A DNA stretch of 63,307 bases from SW-9-67-25 sp964471665 (GTDB taxonomy: Archaea > Halobacteriota > Halobacteria > Halobacteriales > Haloarculaceae): contig CAYYHG010000004.1 in the NCBI GenBank assembly GCA_964471665.1, positions 1-63,307 on the forward strand, in the 5' to 3' direction. Below, piece by piece: positions 33,550 through 42,485 of this stretch. The notes beneath the pieces are model-generated. The model was given only the letters and a program-made list of their open reading frames with translations. It had not been told where the DNA came from and did no database searches. Each line of letters begins with the position of its first letter. Positions within the stretch are counted from its first letter, which is position 1. Position numbers and translations under genes: made by a program.

Positions 33550-34143
33550 GTGAACGAGTTGAAAGAGACATCTGCAGTCAACAGACGCACAGTTTTGCGC
33601 GGTCTGGGAACAGTAGCGGTCGCCGGCGCCGTCGCCGGTTGCAGCGGTGACAGTGGCGGCGGTGGCGGCGACGGTGACGGTGACGGTGACGGTGACGGTG
33701 GAAGTAGCAGCGACGGCGCAGACGGCAGCGACGGAAGCGGCGACGGCAACGACGGAAGCGGCGACGACGGCAGCGACGGAAGCGGCGGCGTCCCGAGTGA
33801 CGTCGAGGGATACCTCTCGGAGACGGACAACTTCGATGGGTCCCTCGCCGACGCGACCGGCCAGAGCGAGGTGACGGTCCAGGTCGGGACCGAGGCCAAC
33901 GGCGGGAACTTCGGATTCACCGCGCCGGCGGTCCGGCTCGACAGCGGCACGACGGTCGTCTGGGAGTGGACTGGCGAGGGTGCCTCACACAACGTCGTCG
34001 ACGAGGGCGGCACCTTCGAGAGCGAACTGGTCGACGAGGAGGGACACACTTTCGAGTACACCTTCGACGAAACCGGTGTGTTCCAGTACTTCTGTACCCC
34101 CCACAGGAGCCTGGGAATGAAAGGCGCCGTCGTCGTGGAGTGA
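33550..34143 (+). CDS. Halocyanin-like blue copper lipoprotein
   Basis: 197 aa from a GTG at 33550. A Tat signal (NRRTVLRGLG) and lipobox VAGC lead to a Gly/Asp/Ser tract of about 50 residues, then a plastocyanin-like domain. The type 1 copper ligands are visible: His147 (ASHNVV), Cys182, His185 and Met190 (YFCTPHRSLGMKG). Such proteins carry electrons at the outer membrane face. It lies next to no oxidase or nitrite-reductase gene here, so its redox partner is unknown. Confidence 0.9.
   Translation: MNELKETSAVNRRTVLRGLGTVAVAGAVAGCSGDSGGGGGDGDGDGDGDGGSSSDGADGSDGSGDGNDGSGDDGSDGSGGVPSDVEGYLSETDNFDGSLADATGQSEVTVQVGTEANGGNFGFTAPAVRLDSGTTVVWEWTGEGASHNVVDEGGTFESELVDEEGHTFEYTFDETGVFQYFCTPHRSLGMKGAVVVE
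33655..33790. repeat. Low-complexity GGTGAC/GGAAGC tract in the halocyanin gene
   Basis: Imperfect 6-bp repeat units (GGTGAC and GGCAGCGAC variants) encoding the Gly/Asp/Ser linker. As with the binding-protein linker at 6120-6290, length variation by slippage is likely. Confidence 0.7.
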
Positions 34144-34146
34144 CGT

Positions 34147-36018
34147 TCAGACCGTCTCGGCGTCGCGTTCGGTGACCCGGACCCCCTTCTCGGCGAGGTG
34201 GCGGGTCCGCTGGCGGGCGAACTCCTCCTCGCGGGTGCCCCGCGTCGCGAGAACGTGCATCCGCGCGCGCCCGGTCGGACGCATGGTCCTGCCGGCCCGC
34301 TGGGCACCCTGCCTCCGGGACCCGCCCAGTCCCGAGGCGACGACGGCGAGTTCGGCACTCGGCAGGTCGATCCCCTCGTCGCCCACCCGCGAGACGACGA
34401 GCGTCTCCAGGCTGCCCTCCCGGAACTGCTCGAAGAGTTTCTCTCGGCGGTGGTGTGGTGTCTCGCCGCTGATGAAGGGCACGTCGAACCGGTCGGCGTA
34501 CGCACGGCCCTGGTCGATGTAGTCGACGAACACCAGCGCCTTCTCCTCGGGATGGTGTCCGAGGATCCGCGCTACTTCGTCGGCTTTCGCCGGATTGGTC
34601 GCCGCCAGCTGGCGGCGTTCGTGTCCGTCCGCGCTGACGTACTGGTTCTGGGCCGCCTCCGAGCCCCAGGGGACATAGCGAATCTCGACGGTCGGCTCCG
34701 CGACGTATCCCGCCTCGAAGAGGGCGTCCCAGTCGGTCCCGATCGGCGGGCCGATCAGCGTGTAGATGTCTTCCTCGCGGTCGTCTTCCCGGACGGGCGT
34801 CGACGACATGCCGAGGCGGTGGCGCGTCTGCAGATCCGCACTCCGCCGGTAGACCTCCGCCGGGACGTGGTGAACCTCGTCGTAGACGACCAGCCCCCAC
34901 TCCCGGGAGCCGAACAGCTGGCGGTGGCGGTCCATCCCCGCGGTGCGGTACGTGGCGATGGTGACCGGGCGGATCTGCTTCTCGCCGCCGTGGTACTCGC
35001 CGACCTGATCGGGGTCGAGCGACGTGTGGGCCAGCAGTTCGTCGCGCCACTGGCCGGCGAGTTCCCGGCCCGGCACGAGGATCAGCGACTCCCCCTCGAC
35101 CGCCGCCAGGATCGCCATCGCGGCGACGGTCTTGCCGCTGCCCGGCGGCCCCACGAGCACGCCGGATTTGGCCTCCAGAAAGCGCGACACCCACCCGTGT
35201 TGGTACTCGCGCAACTCCAGGTGGAGGTCGACTGGCAGGGGTTCACCCGACTCCAGGTCCCGCTCGTCGCGGACTGGGTAGCCGGCCTCGTAGAGGACGC
35301 GCTTGACCTCCGCGACGGCCTCGGCGGCGACCCAGCTCTCGGTTTCGGAAACGGTCGCCCGCAACTGGCCGTCGTCGAGCCGTTCCCGTGCGACGTTGCC
35401 CATCAGGTCGGCCGTCTCTGCCTCCAGCAGGACGTAGCCGTCGTCGTGGGTCCGGAGTGTGAACTGGTTCGCGCGCGTCCACTGCGCTTCGATCCACTCT
35501 TCGAGGTGTTCGGACCGCTCGGGCAGAACCGATCGGATCGTCTGCCGCAGATCCTCGAAGTCCTCGTAGGGCGCTTGCCAGACGTCTTCGCGGCGGACAT
35601 CGTACATGTAGGCGCCCGACCCGGTCGTGTCCACGAGGTGGGCAAACTGCGAGAGCTGGGCACGCGTGAACTGTTCGGGCTGATCGGCGACGATCTCACG
35701 GCGTTCCGGAAAGAGGACGATCCGCTCGCGGTCGGTCAGCCGCTGCCACTCGCTGGGATACCACACCACTGGATCGGCCGCGGTGTCGAACTGCTCGACG
35801 ACACCCTCCGCCGCCAGGGCCTCGAGTCGCTGTGTCGCCGCGTCCTGGGTGCAATCCCGGAGCTGCGCGTACCGTCTCGCGGTCAGCAGTGGCCGCCCGA
35901 CCGCCTCGAGCGCGCTGTAGAACGCGTCCCGTGTGTCGCCGCCTGCGGTGTCGGACCCGTCTCCCACGTCGTCGTTTTCGACGTTGGTCGCCTCGGTGCG
36001 CTCCTCGTCTTCTGTCAC
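34147..36018 (-). CDS. XPB/Rad25-like DEAD/DEAH-type helicase
   Basis: 623-aa superfamily 2 helicase of the archaeal XPB group. An N-terminal domain of about 270 residues precedes the motor. Walker A is GPPGSGKT (near residue 289), motif II DEVHH, then the SAT-equivalent SSTPVREDD and motif VI QRAGRTMRPTGRARM. XPB acts in DNA opening during nucleotide-excision repair and transcription; archaeal versions often pair with the nuclease Bax1, which is not present next door. It converges on the halocyanin gene (3 bp). Confidence 0.93.
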   Translation of the reverse strand: MTEDEERTEATNVENDDVGDGSDTAGGDTRDAFYSALEAVGRPLLTARRYAQLRDCTQDAATQRLEALAAEGVVEQFDTAADPVVWYPSEWQRLTDRERIVLFPERREIVADQPEQFTRAQLSQFAHLVDTTGSGAYMYDVRREDVWQAPYEDFEDLRQTIRSVLPERSEHLEEWIEAQWTRANQFTLRTHDDGYVLLEAETADLMGNVARERLDDGQLRATVSETESWVAAEAVAEVKRVLYEAGYPVRDERDLESGEPLPVDLHLELREYQHGWVSRFLEAKSGVLVGPPGSGKTVAAMAILAAVEGESLILVPGRELAGQWRDELLAHTSLDPDQVGEYHGGEKQIRPVTIATYRTAGMDRHRQLFGSREWGLVVYDEVHHVPAEVYRRSADLQTRHRLGMSSTPVREDDREEDIYTLIGPPIGTDWDALFEAGYVAEPTVEIRYVPWGSEAAQNQYVSADGHERRQLAATNPAKADEVARILGHHPEEKALVFVDYIDQGRAYADRFDVPFISGETPHHRREKLFEQFREGSLETLVVSRVGDEGIDLPSAELAVVASGLGGSRRQGAQRAGRTMRPTGRARMHVLATRGTREEEFARQRTRHLAEKGVRVTERDAETV

Positions 36019-36064
36019 TACTCCCCCTAACCGCTGGCTTCACAAACGGGTTTCGTCCTGCTGT

Positions 36065-38260
36065 CTACAGCGGAGCGACGAGTTCGACCGGGTGGGTCGG
36101 CTCCCGGTCGAGCAGGGCGTCGATCTGGTCGGTACAGGAGGTCCCGCTCGCGAGCACCCGGCGGCCCCCGGCGTCGCGCAACTCCGATTCCAGGGTCTCG
36201 CCGACGTCCACGCTGAGTTCGTAGTAGTCGCTCTTGTAGCCGAAGGAGCCAGCCATGCCACAGCACTCGGCGTCGGTGGTCTCGACGTCGTAGCCGAGCG
36301 TCTCGAGGACGGCCACCGTGTGCTCGTCGAGACCGAGCGTCCGCTGCTGGCAGTGGCCGTGGTAGACCACCTCGCCGGCCCCGCGGGGGCCCGCCAGCGC
36401 GTCCGGGTCGGCACCGTTCTCCAGCAGGCCGAAGACGTACTCCATGAGCTCGTAGCTGTTCCCGGCGAGATACTCGAAGCGCTCGGCGGGCAGCAGGTGC
36501 TCGTAGTCGCTGCGGAACATCGCCAGCGCAGACGGTTCGACGACCACGAGGTCCTTGCCGGCCCGGAGGTGGTCGGCGACGGCCCCGTACAGCGTACTGG
36601 CGCGGTCCTCGGCGGTCGCAACCATCCCCTGGGACAGGGGTGCCCGCCCGCTGGGCGGCAGGTCGGGCACCTCGACGGCGACGCCCAGAGCCTCCAGCGC
36701 CCGCACGGCGGCTTTCCCGCGCTCGACCGCGACGTGGTTGGTGTAGGGGTCCGGATAGAGAACTGCCTCGCGCCCGGGGTCGGCCGGTGTCCGGACATCC
36801 CGTTCGTCGAACCAGTCCCGGAGCGTCTCCCGGCGGAAGGTCGGCAACTCCCGTCGGCTGTCGACGCCGAGGTACCGCTCTAGCAGCGACCGCGAGAGGT
36901 CCGTCCCGGCCAGCCAGTTCGACAGCGGCGCGGTCGCCGAGCCGAGTCTGGCGAGTGTCGGGAAGTTCCCGAAAAAGCGCTTCTGTGCGTCCATATCCCC
37001 TGGCTCGGCGTCCGGCGTCAGCCCCTCGACGAGGAAGTCGAAGTCGTCGTCCCCGTTCTCGGCCGAGCGGTTGAGCCGGTCCCGGACGACGGTGTTGATC
37101 CAGGGGATATCGATTTTCACGGGACAGGCCGGCTCACACCGGCTACAGCCGGTACAGTAGTCGTTCATCGACGCGGCGCCGTCCTCGCCGTGAACGCCGT
37201 ACTCCCAGCCGGTGCCGATGCCGCCGGTGTAGGTCTCGCCGCCGAAGGCGTGGCCCCCCACAGACTGGAAGTTCGCGCAGGTGTTCGCACACGCCCCACA
37301 CCGGACGCAGTACAGCGTCTCCCGGAGCTGGTCGTCCTCGCGCATCTCGCGCCTGCCGTTGTCGATCAACACGAGGTGGAACGTCCGCTCGGCGTCGGGA
37401 TCCTCGAAGGGAACCGGCGGCGAGTTGACTGGCCCGGAGACGAGCGTATTGTAGACCGCGGTCGACTGCCCGGTTCCAGTCCGGGCGATGATCTCGACGA
37501 ACGGCCGCAGATCAGACAGCGTCGGGAGTATCTTCTCGACGCCGGTGACCGCGATGTGGTGGTTCGTCGACTCGATGACTTTCCGGGCGTTGCCCTCGTT
37601 GGTGACGAGCGCGATGGTCCCGCTGTCCGCGATAACGAAGTTCGCGCCGGTCATCCCGACGTCTGCTTCGCGGATGCGTTCGGCGAGGTAGTCGCGTGCG
37701 AACGCGGTCAGCTCCTGGGCGGTTTCCAGGCGCTTCTCGGGTTCGAAGTGTTCGTTGAACAGTGTCGCGATCTCCTCTCGGGACTTGTGAAAGCCCGGGC
37801 CGATGAGGTGGGACGGCTCCTCCTCGGCGACCTGGATGACGAGTTCGCCGAGGTCGGTCTCGTGGACGTCGACGCCCGCGGCCTCGAGGGCCTCGTTGAC
37901 GCCGATTTCCTCGGTCGTCATCGACTTCGACTTGACCAGCGAGTCGGCGTCGACGCCCGCACAGACCGACTCGATGTACTCCGTCGCGTCGTCGGCGTCG
38001 TCGGCGACGTACAGTTCGCCGCCGTTGGCCTCGACACTCCCCCGGAGTGTTTCGATCAGTTCCGGGAGGCGGTCGATGGCGTCTTCCTTGATCTCCCGTG
38101 CGTTCGTCCGGAGTCGTTCGAACCGGTCTTCGCCGACCTCCGCGATGGCCTCGTACCGCCTGTCGTTGAAGTAACGGGCGTTCTTTCCGACGGTCTCGCC
38201 CTCCGTATCGAGCAGGTGGCGGATGTGGGCTGCCTTGTCCGAGCGCTGATCAGAGCTCAT
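36065..38260 (-). CDS. LutB-type iron-sulfur protein: LUD domain, ferredoxin and CCG domains fused
   Basis: 731 aa. Residues 1-290 are a LUD domain (lactate utilisation). Two 4Fe-4S motifs follow: CVRCGACANTC and CTGCSRCEPACP. The C-terminal third holds heterodisulfide-reductase-type cysteine-rich (CCG) domains, including ECCGMAGSFGYK. In bacteria LutA (CCG), LutB (LUD and Fe-S) and LutC are separate; here the A- and B-like parts are fused. Together with the adjacent LutC-like gene this predicts oxidation of L- or D-lactate to pyruvate. No separate flavin dehydrogenase is adjacent. Confidence 0.9.
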   Translation of the reverse strand: MSSDQRSDKAAHIRHLLDTEGETVGKNARYFNDRRYEAIAEVGEDRFERLRTNAREIKEDAIDRLPELIETLRGSVEANGGELYVADDADDATEYIESVCAGVDADSLVKSKSMTTEEIGVNEALEAAGVDVHETDLGELVIQVAEEEPSHLIGPGFHKSREEIATLFNEHFEPEKRLETAQELTAFARDYLAERIREADVGMTGANFVIADSGTIALVTNEGNARKVIESTNHHIAVTGVEKILPTLSDLRPFVEIIARTGTGQSTAVYNTLVSGPVNSPPVPFEDPDAERTFHLVLIDNGRREMREDDQLRETLYCVRCGACANTCANFQSVGGHAFGGETYTGGIGTGWEYGVHGEDGAASMNDYCTGCSRCEPACPVKIDIPWINTVVRDRLNRSAENGDDDFDFLVEGLTPDAEPGDMDAQKRFFGNFPTLARLGSATAPLSNWLAGTDLSRSLLERYLGVDSRRELPTFRRETLRDWFDERDVRTPADPGREAVLYPDPYTNHVAVERGKAAVRALEALGVAVEVPDLPPSGRAPLSQGMVATAEDRASTLYGAVADHLRAGKDLVVVEPSALAMFRSDYEHLLPAERFEYLAGNSYELMEYVFGLLENGADPDALAGPRGAGEVVYHGHCQQRTLGLDEHTVAVLETLGYDVETTDAECCGMAGSFGYKSDYYELSVDVGETLESELRDAGGRRVLASGTSCTDQIDALLDREPTHPVELVAPL

Positions 38261-38766
38261 TGTTCGAGAATGATGGCGTGTATCTCGGCGGGGCCGTGGA
38301 CGCCCTGGACGAGTTCGCCCATGTCGCCGGTCGCACTCGGCCCGGTCACGAGCACCGCGTCGTCGCTCCCCTCGGCGAACGCCTCTCCGAGCCTGTCGAA
38401 CCCCGCAGCCATATCCGGCACCACGTCGCGCGCACGGAGGACGGCCACGTGGCGCCGTGGCAACAGGCTCACCGATCCCTCCTTGCGGTCGGAGGGAGTG
38501 ACGACCACAGTGCCGTACTCGGCGACACCGAGCGTCCCGGCGGTGATCCCGGTGTCGGCTGCCCGGAGGTAATCCGACGTCGGATCGACGGTCACGTCCG
38601 GCGGGAGCGTGACGTCATCGAACGGGAGCGGAGACGCGACCGTCTCGCCGCTGCGTGCGTCGTCGATGGCCGCCGTCGCGCCGTCGACCGGCGTGCGCGC
38701 GGTCTCTATGTCGGCCTCCTCCGCGGCGGTTTCGAACCGGTCGAGTAGACTCGCTGTCGTGCTCAT
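38257..38766 (-). CDS. LutC-like LUD-domain protein
   Basis: 169 aa from the ATG at 38764-38766 (MSTTASLLDRFETAAEEADI). A single LUD domain with ADTGITAGTLGVAEYGTVVV and GPSATGDMGELVQGVHGPAE, the latter being characteristic of LutC. It precedes the LutB-type gene and overlaps it by 4 nt (ATGA), so they are translationally coupled. It is divergent from aglJ, with A/T-poor promoter boxes of the ACTTTTT type on both sides of the 99-bp gap. Confidence 0.88.
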   Translation of the reverse strand: MSTTASLLDRFETAAEEADIETARTPVDGATAAIDDARSGETVASPLPFDDVTLPPDVTVDPTSDYLRAADTGITAGTLGVAEYGTVVVTPSDRKEGSVSLLPRRHVAVLRARDVVPDMAAGFDRLGEAFAEGSDDAVLVTGPSATGDMGELVQGVHGPAEIHAIILEQ

Positions 38767-38865
38767 GCCACCGGAACGTCGTCCCACTCGGTAAAAAGTG
38801 GCGTGGGCAGCGACGCGGCGGCGAGCCACCCAACTTTTTGCCAGGGACTATCGTAGACAGCCACG

Positions 38866-39858
38866 ATGGCCGAGTACGACGACGTGTGCGTGCTGATCCC
38901 GACCTACAACGAGGCCGAGACCATCGGCGACGTCGTCAGCGGGTTCCGTGCGGAGGGGCTGGAGAACGTGCTGGTCGTCGACGGGGCGTCCGAGGACGGG
39001 ACGCGGGAACTCGCCCGGGATCACGGCGCGCGCGTCATCCAGCAGTCGGGCACCGGGAAAGGGCAGGCCATCCGGGAAGCACTGGGAGAAATCGAGGCGC
39101 CGTACGTCCTGATGGCCGACGGAGACGCGACCTACCGTCCGGGGGACGCCGACCAGTTGCTCGAACCGCTTCTCTCCGGGACCGCCGACCACGTCGTCGG
39201 GAACCGGTTTGCCGACATGGATCCCGACGCGATGAGCCGACTCAACAGGGTCGGCAACCGCCTCATCAACGGCGCGTTCCGGTTCGTCCACGGCCGCGAC
39301 CTCCAGGACATCCTCAGCGGGTATCGGGCCTTTACCCGCTCGTCGGTCGAGCGGTTCACGCTCACATCCGACGGGTTCGGCCTCGAGACAGAACTGTCCG
39401 TCGAGTGTGTCAAGCACGGCGTCCCGACGGCGGTCGTCCCAATCGGCTACGATCCCCGGCCGGACGAATCGGAGACGAACCTCCGCCCGTTTCAAGACGG
39501 CGCGGTCATCCTCGTAACACTCTACCAGATGGCAAAGACGAACAATCCGCTGTTCTACTTCGGGAGCGTCGGTGTCCTCGGGCTCTTGGCTGGCCTGCTG
39601 ATCGGAGGATTCGTCGGGTTCGAGTGGTTCGTCCGGGGAATCTCACACGAGGTGCTGGCGCTGGTCAGTGGCGTGTCGGTACTGCTCGGCATCCAGCTTC
39701 TGATCTTCGGCGTCCTCTCGGACCTGATCGTCTCGGTCAACCGGGAACAAAACAGGCGGATCGACCGCCTCGTCGAGGAGTTGCGCGCCCAGCGCGTCGA
39801 GGGTCCCACTTCGGCGGCCGACGGACGCGACCGTGAGTCCGACGGGGAACCGGACTGA
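38866..39858 (+). CDS. aglJ: Dolichol-phosphate sugar transferase AglJ-like (S-layer N-glycosylation)
   Basis: 330 aa. A GT-A family 2 glycosyltransferase domain (residues 1-220) with VCVLIPTYNEAETIGDVV, the DxD-type MADGDATY near residue 84 and a DILSGYRAF acceptor motif. Two C-terminal membrane helices (near 225-250 and 260-290) and a charged tail follow. In Haloferax volcanii AglJ adds the first hexose to dolichol phosphate. It stands apart from other agl genes here; the nucleotide-sugar dehydrogenase at 17 kb could feed the same pathway. Confidence 0.85.
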   Translation: MAEYDDVCVLIPTYNEAETIGDVVSGFRAEGLENVLVVDGASEDGTRELARDHGARVIQQSGTGKGQAIREALGEIEAPYVLMADGDATYRPGDADQLLEPLLSGTADHVVGNRFADMDPDAMSRLNRVGNRLINGAFRFVHGRDLQDILSGYRAFTRSSVERFTLTSDGFGLETELSVECVKHGVPTAVVPIGYDPRPDESETNLRPFQDGAVILVTLYQMAKTNNPLFYFGSVGVLGLLAGLLIGGFVGFEWFVRGISHEVLALVSGVSVLLGIQLLIFGVLSDLIVSVNREQNRRIDRLVEELRAQRVEGPTSAADGRDRESDGEPD

Positions 39859-39865
39859 GGCGAAA

Positions 39866-39875
39866 CATATAATTA
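39866..39875 (+). promoter_or_regulatory. TATA-like box upstream of the PAS histidine kinase gene
   Basis: CATATAATTA, about 100 nt upstream of the kinase ATG and just after the aglJ stop. It implies a leader of roughly 70 nt. No ATG-started frame was found closer to the box. Confidence 0.35.
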
Positions 39876-39973
39876 TCGGAACGAAATACAGAGTAGCCTG
39901 CTGGCAGACAGCGGAGAGACCACTGTACAGATCCACGACAGTACAGGTGTACGGCACAGAAACTCAGGATGAT

Positions 39974-41356
39974 ATGACCACCGGCTCCACGGATCAAATC
40001 GAAGAGTACGAGACGATCATCAGGGCGCTGACCGACGCGGTGTACGTCCTCGACGAGGAGGGACGGTTCAGCTACGTCAGCGACGAGCTCGTCGAGCTGG
40101 TGGGCTACGACCGGGAGACCGTTCTCGGGAGCGCGCCGTCGCTGATCAAAGACGAGGCGGCCGTCGAGCGGGCCGAGCGAGAGCTGGGACGGTTGCTGTC
40201 GAGTGACGGCCCGGAGACGGTCACCTTCGAGGTGACACTGCAGCCACGTGACGGCGACCCGATCGTCTGCGAGGATCAGATGGGTGTTCTCCCGTACGAC
40301 GGCGACGAATTCGACGGCTCTGTCGGGACGCTCCGAGACATCACCGACCGCAAAGAGCGCAAACAGGAGCTACAGACGATCAAACGCCAGTACCAGACGC
40401 TGGTCGAGAACTTTCCCGACGGCGCTGTCTTCCTGTTCGACAGCGACCTCCGGTACGTCCGCGCCGGCGGGACTGAACTCTCGGAGACCGGAGTGTCCGG
40501 CGACGAAGTGGAGGGTGCGACACCGCACGATCTGTTTCCCGAAGAACTCGCAGACGAAACCGCTCGCTACTACCGGGAGACACTGGCCGGGAACAGCCAC
40601 ACGTACGAACAGGAGTACCGGGACGAGCGCTACCGGATCCAGACAGTCCCCGTTCGGACCGACGGGGAGGTCGCGTACGGGCTGGCCGTCTCGCAGAAAG
40701 TCACCGAACAGGTCGAGCACAGACGTGCACTCGAGCGGCAGAACGAACGACTCGACGAGTTCGCCAGCGTCGTCAGCCACGACCTCCGCAACCCACTCAA
40801 CACGGCCGACCTTGGCCTGGAACTGGCACAGAGTGACTGTGAGAGTGCGCACCTCGAGGACGCTCGGAAGGGTGTCCAGCGGAGCCTCGACCTCATCGAG
40901 GACCTGCTATCACTCGCCCGCGAGGGAGAGCAGGGTATCGAGGCGCGACCGGTCGGTCTCGAAGACGCTGTGCGGAACGCCTGGGCGAGCCTCGACACTG
41001 CGGAAGCGACACTCAGCCTCGAGACGGATCTCGTCATCCGCGCCGACAGGGATCGCCTCCGGCAACTGCTGATAAACCTCGTCGAGAACGCAGTCGACCA
41101 CGGCGGCGCGGACGTGGCGATCGCCGTCGGCGAAATGGACGACGGCTTCTACCTCGAAGACGACGGCCCCGGCATTCCCGAAAAAGAACGCGAGAACGTC
41201 TTCGAGGCCGGCCACACGACGTCGGAGGAGGGGACCGGAATCGGACTGCGGATCGTCAGACAGGTCGCCGACAGCCACGGGTGGACGGTGACCGTCACCG
41301 ACGGCACAGACGACGGGGCCCGGTTCGAGATAGCCGGCGTCGAGACTGCGGACTGA
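39974..41356 (+). CDS. PAS-domain sensor histidine kinase
   Basis: 460 aa from the ATG at 39974. No membrane segments, so cytoplasmic. Two PAS domains (about residues 10-125 and 135-255) precede a HisKA dimerisation helix with the phospho-accepting His269 (VVSHDLRNPLN). The HATPase domain has NLVENAVDHGG (N box), LEDDGPGIP (G1) and GTGIGLRIV (G2). The stop codon TGA is followed at once by family A sequence. The neighbouring response regulator converges on it and could be its partner. Confidence 0.92.
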   Translation: MTTGSTDQIEEYETIIRALTDAVYVLDEEGRFSYVSDELVELVGYDRETVLGSAPSLIKDEAAVERAERELGRLLSSDGPETVTFEVTLQPRDGDPIVCEDQMGVLPYDGDEFDGSVGTLRDITDRKERKQELQTIKRQYQTLVENFPDGAVFLFDSDLRYVRAGGTELSETGVSGDEVEGATPHDLFPEELADETARYYRETLAGNSHTYEQEYRDERYRIQTVPVRTDGEVAYGLAVSQKVTEQVEHRRALERQNERLDEFASVVSHDLRNPLNTADLGLELAQSDCESAHLEDARKGVQRSLDLIEDLLSLAREGEQGIEARPVGLEDAVRNAWASLDTAEATLSLETDLVIRADRDRLRQLLINLVENAVDHGGADVAIAVGEMDDGFYLEDDGPGIPEKERENVFEAGHTTSEEGTGIGLRIVRQVADSHGWTVTVTDGTDDGARFEIAGVETAD

Positions 41357-41436
41357 TACTGCCGGTTGCATACATCCCCCGGTGTATAATACTGCCGGCC
41401 ATAAGCCCGTGAGCAATTTCGATCCCACGGGTGGTT
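41357..41436. mobile_element. Tandem partial family A ends (A8)
   Basis: Two A left ends in a row, at 41357 (TACTGCCGGTTGCA) and 41390 (TACTGCCGGCCATAAG). The second continues for about 45 bp with close similarity to A7 (GAGCAATTTCGATCCCACGG), but neither has a matching right arm. The first starts directly after the kinase stop codon. It looks like a damaged or recombined pair of copies. Confidence 0.65.
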
Positions 41437-41448
41437 CGACCGTCGACG

Positions 41449-42054
41449 CTACCAGTTCGTGCTGGATGGTCCGCCCGACGAACTCAGGTTCTGGGTGATC
41501 GTCCCGATGATCACTTGGGTCTCCGTCGCCGAGAGGCCGGCAGTCACGTCTCCGAGTTCGGAACTCTTCTCGGCTATCTCCGCTTTGATCATCTCGAAGG
41601 TCTCGTTGGCTTCGAGTTCCGAGACGTCTTTCTCCCCTTCGAGTGTTGCCTGCTTGATTGTCTGTCTGACGTACTCGCGCACCTCTCGGTCGATCCCGCC
41701 GATGACCCCGAGTCGTTCGACTGCGTCGTGGAGTCCCTCGACGTCGACCGGTTTGAGCAGGTAATCGTCGAACCCCATCCCGACGACGTCCCAGTCGGGT
41801 CTGACTGCGGTTAGCATGGCGACTGGCCAGTCCCGTCCGCGGTCGCGGAGCCGGTCGAGCACTTCTCCGCCGGACACCCCTGGCATCTTGCGGTCGAGGA
41901 ACACCGCGTCGACGTCCTCGTTGGCGACCTCGAGTGCCTCCTCCCCGGAGTATGCCGTGATCACCTCGTACTCCTGTCCCAGCACGCTGGCGTACTGGTC
42001 CGCGAGTGTTTTTTTGTCTTCGACGATCAGTACAGTTTCGATGGTTTCGTTCAT
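41449..42054 (-). CDS. Response regulator with a HalX-like C-terminal domain
   Basis: 201 aa from the ATG at 42052-42054; a GTG at 42064-42066, which overlaps the upstream CBS gene stop by 3 nt and would allow translational coupling, would add four residues. Receiver domain: acidic pair E12/D13, phospho-acceptor Asp54 (FLDRKMPG) and Lys in LLKPVDVEG. The C-terminal 75 residues are helical and resemble the HalX domain, common in haloarchaeal response regulators and of unknown mechanism. It lies downstream of the CBS and 7TM kinase genes on the same strand. Confidence 0.88.
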   Translation of the reverse strand: MNETIETVLIVEDKKTLADQYASVLGQEYEVITAYSGEEALEVANEDVDAVFLDRKMPGVSGGEVLDRLRDRGRDWPVAMLTAVRPDWDVVGMGFDDYLLKPVDVEGLHDAVERLGVIGGIDREVREYVRQTIKQATLEGEKDVSELEANETFEMIKAEIAEKSSELGDVTAGLSATETQVIIGTITQNLSSSGGPSSTNW

Positions 42055-42062
42055 TGTTCTTG

Positions 42063-42485
42063 TCACGCAGTCCAGTGGTCACGTCTGTCGTCTTCTTCTA
42101 GCACGTCTTCGGTGATGTTGGCTAGATTGTCAATCACGTCGTCTCTCGTCAGGACTCCCTCGACGGACATGCCCGCCACCACGGGGAGACAATCGACTTT
42201 CGCCCGCCGGAGTTTTCCCATGCAGATCAGGACACTCTCGGACGGCCCAACCCGGGTTTCGAGTCCGCGCGAAAACCCGGAGACGGGTATGTTACTCACC
42301 GGTGTGTCGGTCTTGTAGCACGCGATCAGCGCCTTGCGGTTGGTGATCATCGCTGCGGGCGTCCCGTCCTCGACCACGAAGACGTGATCGACCTGGTTGC
42401 TGAGCATCAACTCGACCGCCTCGTCCAGCGTCTGGTCGTAGGGAATCGTCTCGAACTCCTCGGTCATGATTTCCTTAACTAACAT
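42063..42485 (-). CDS. CBS-domain pair protein
   Basis: 140 aa, two tandem CBS domains (about residues 7-55 and 75-125) with MTEEFETIPYDQTLDEAVEL and VDCLPVVAGMSVEGVLTRDD. CBS pairs bind adenosine nucleotides and often act as regulatory sensors. It overlaps the 3' end of the 7TM kinase gene by 11 nt and the response regulator by 3-4 nt, placing it between sensor and regulator in one transcript. That a small ligand-binding protein belongs to this signalling pathway is inference from position. Confidence 0.88.
   Translation of the reverse strand: MLVKEIMTEEFETIPYDQTLDEAVELMLSNQVDHVFVVEDGTPAAMITNRKALIACYKTDTPVSNIPVSGFSRGLETRVGPSESVLICMGKLRRAKVDCLPVVAGMSVEGVLTRDDVIDNLANITEDVLEEDDRRDHWTA

Noticed and set aside
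34198..36030. A long plus-strand frame opposite the XPB-type helicase
   Set aside because: Antisense shadow with no recognisable family, caused by high GC and low stop frequency.
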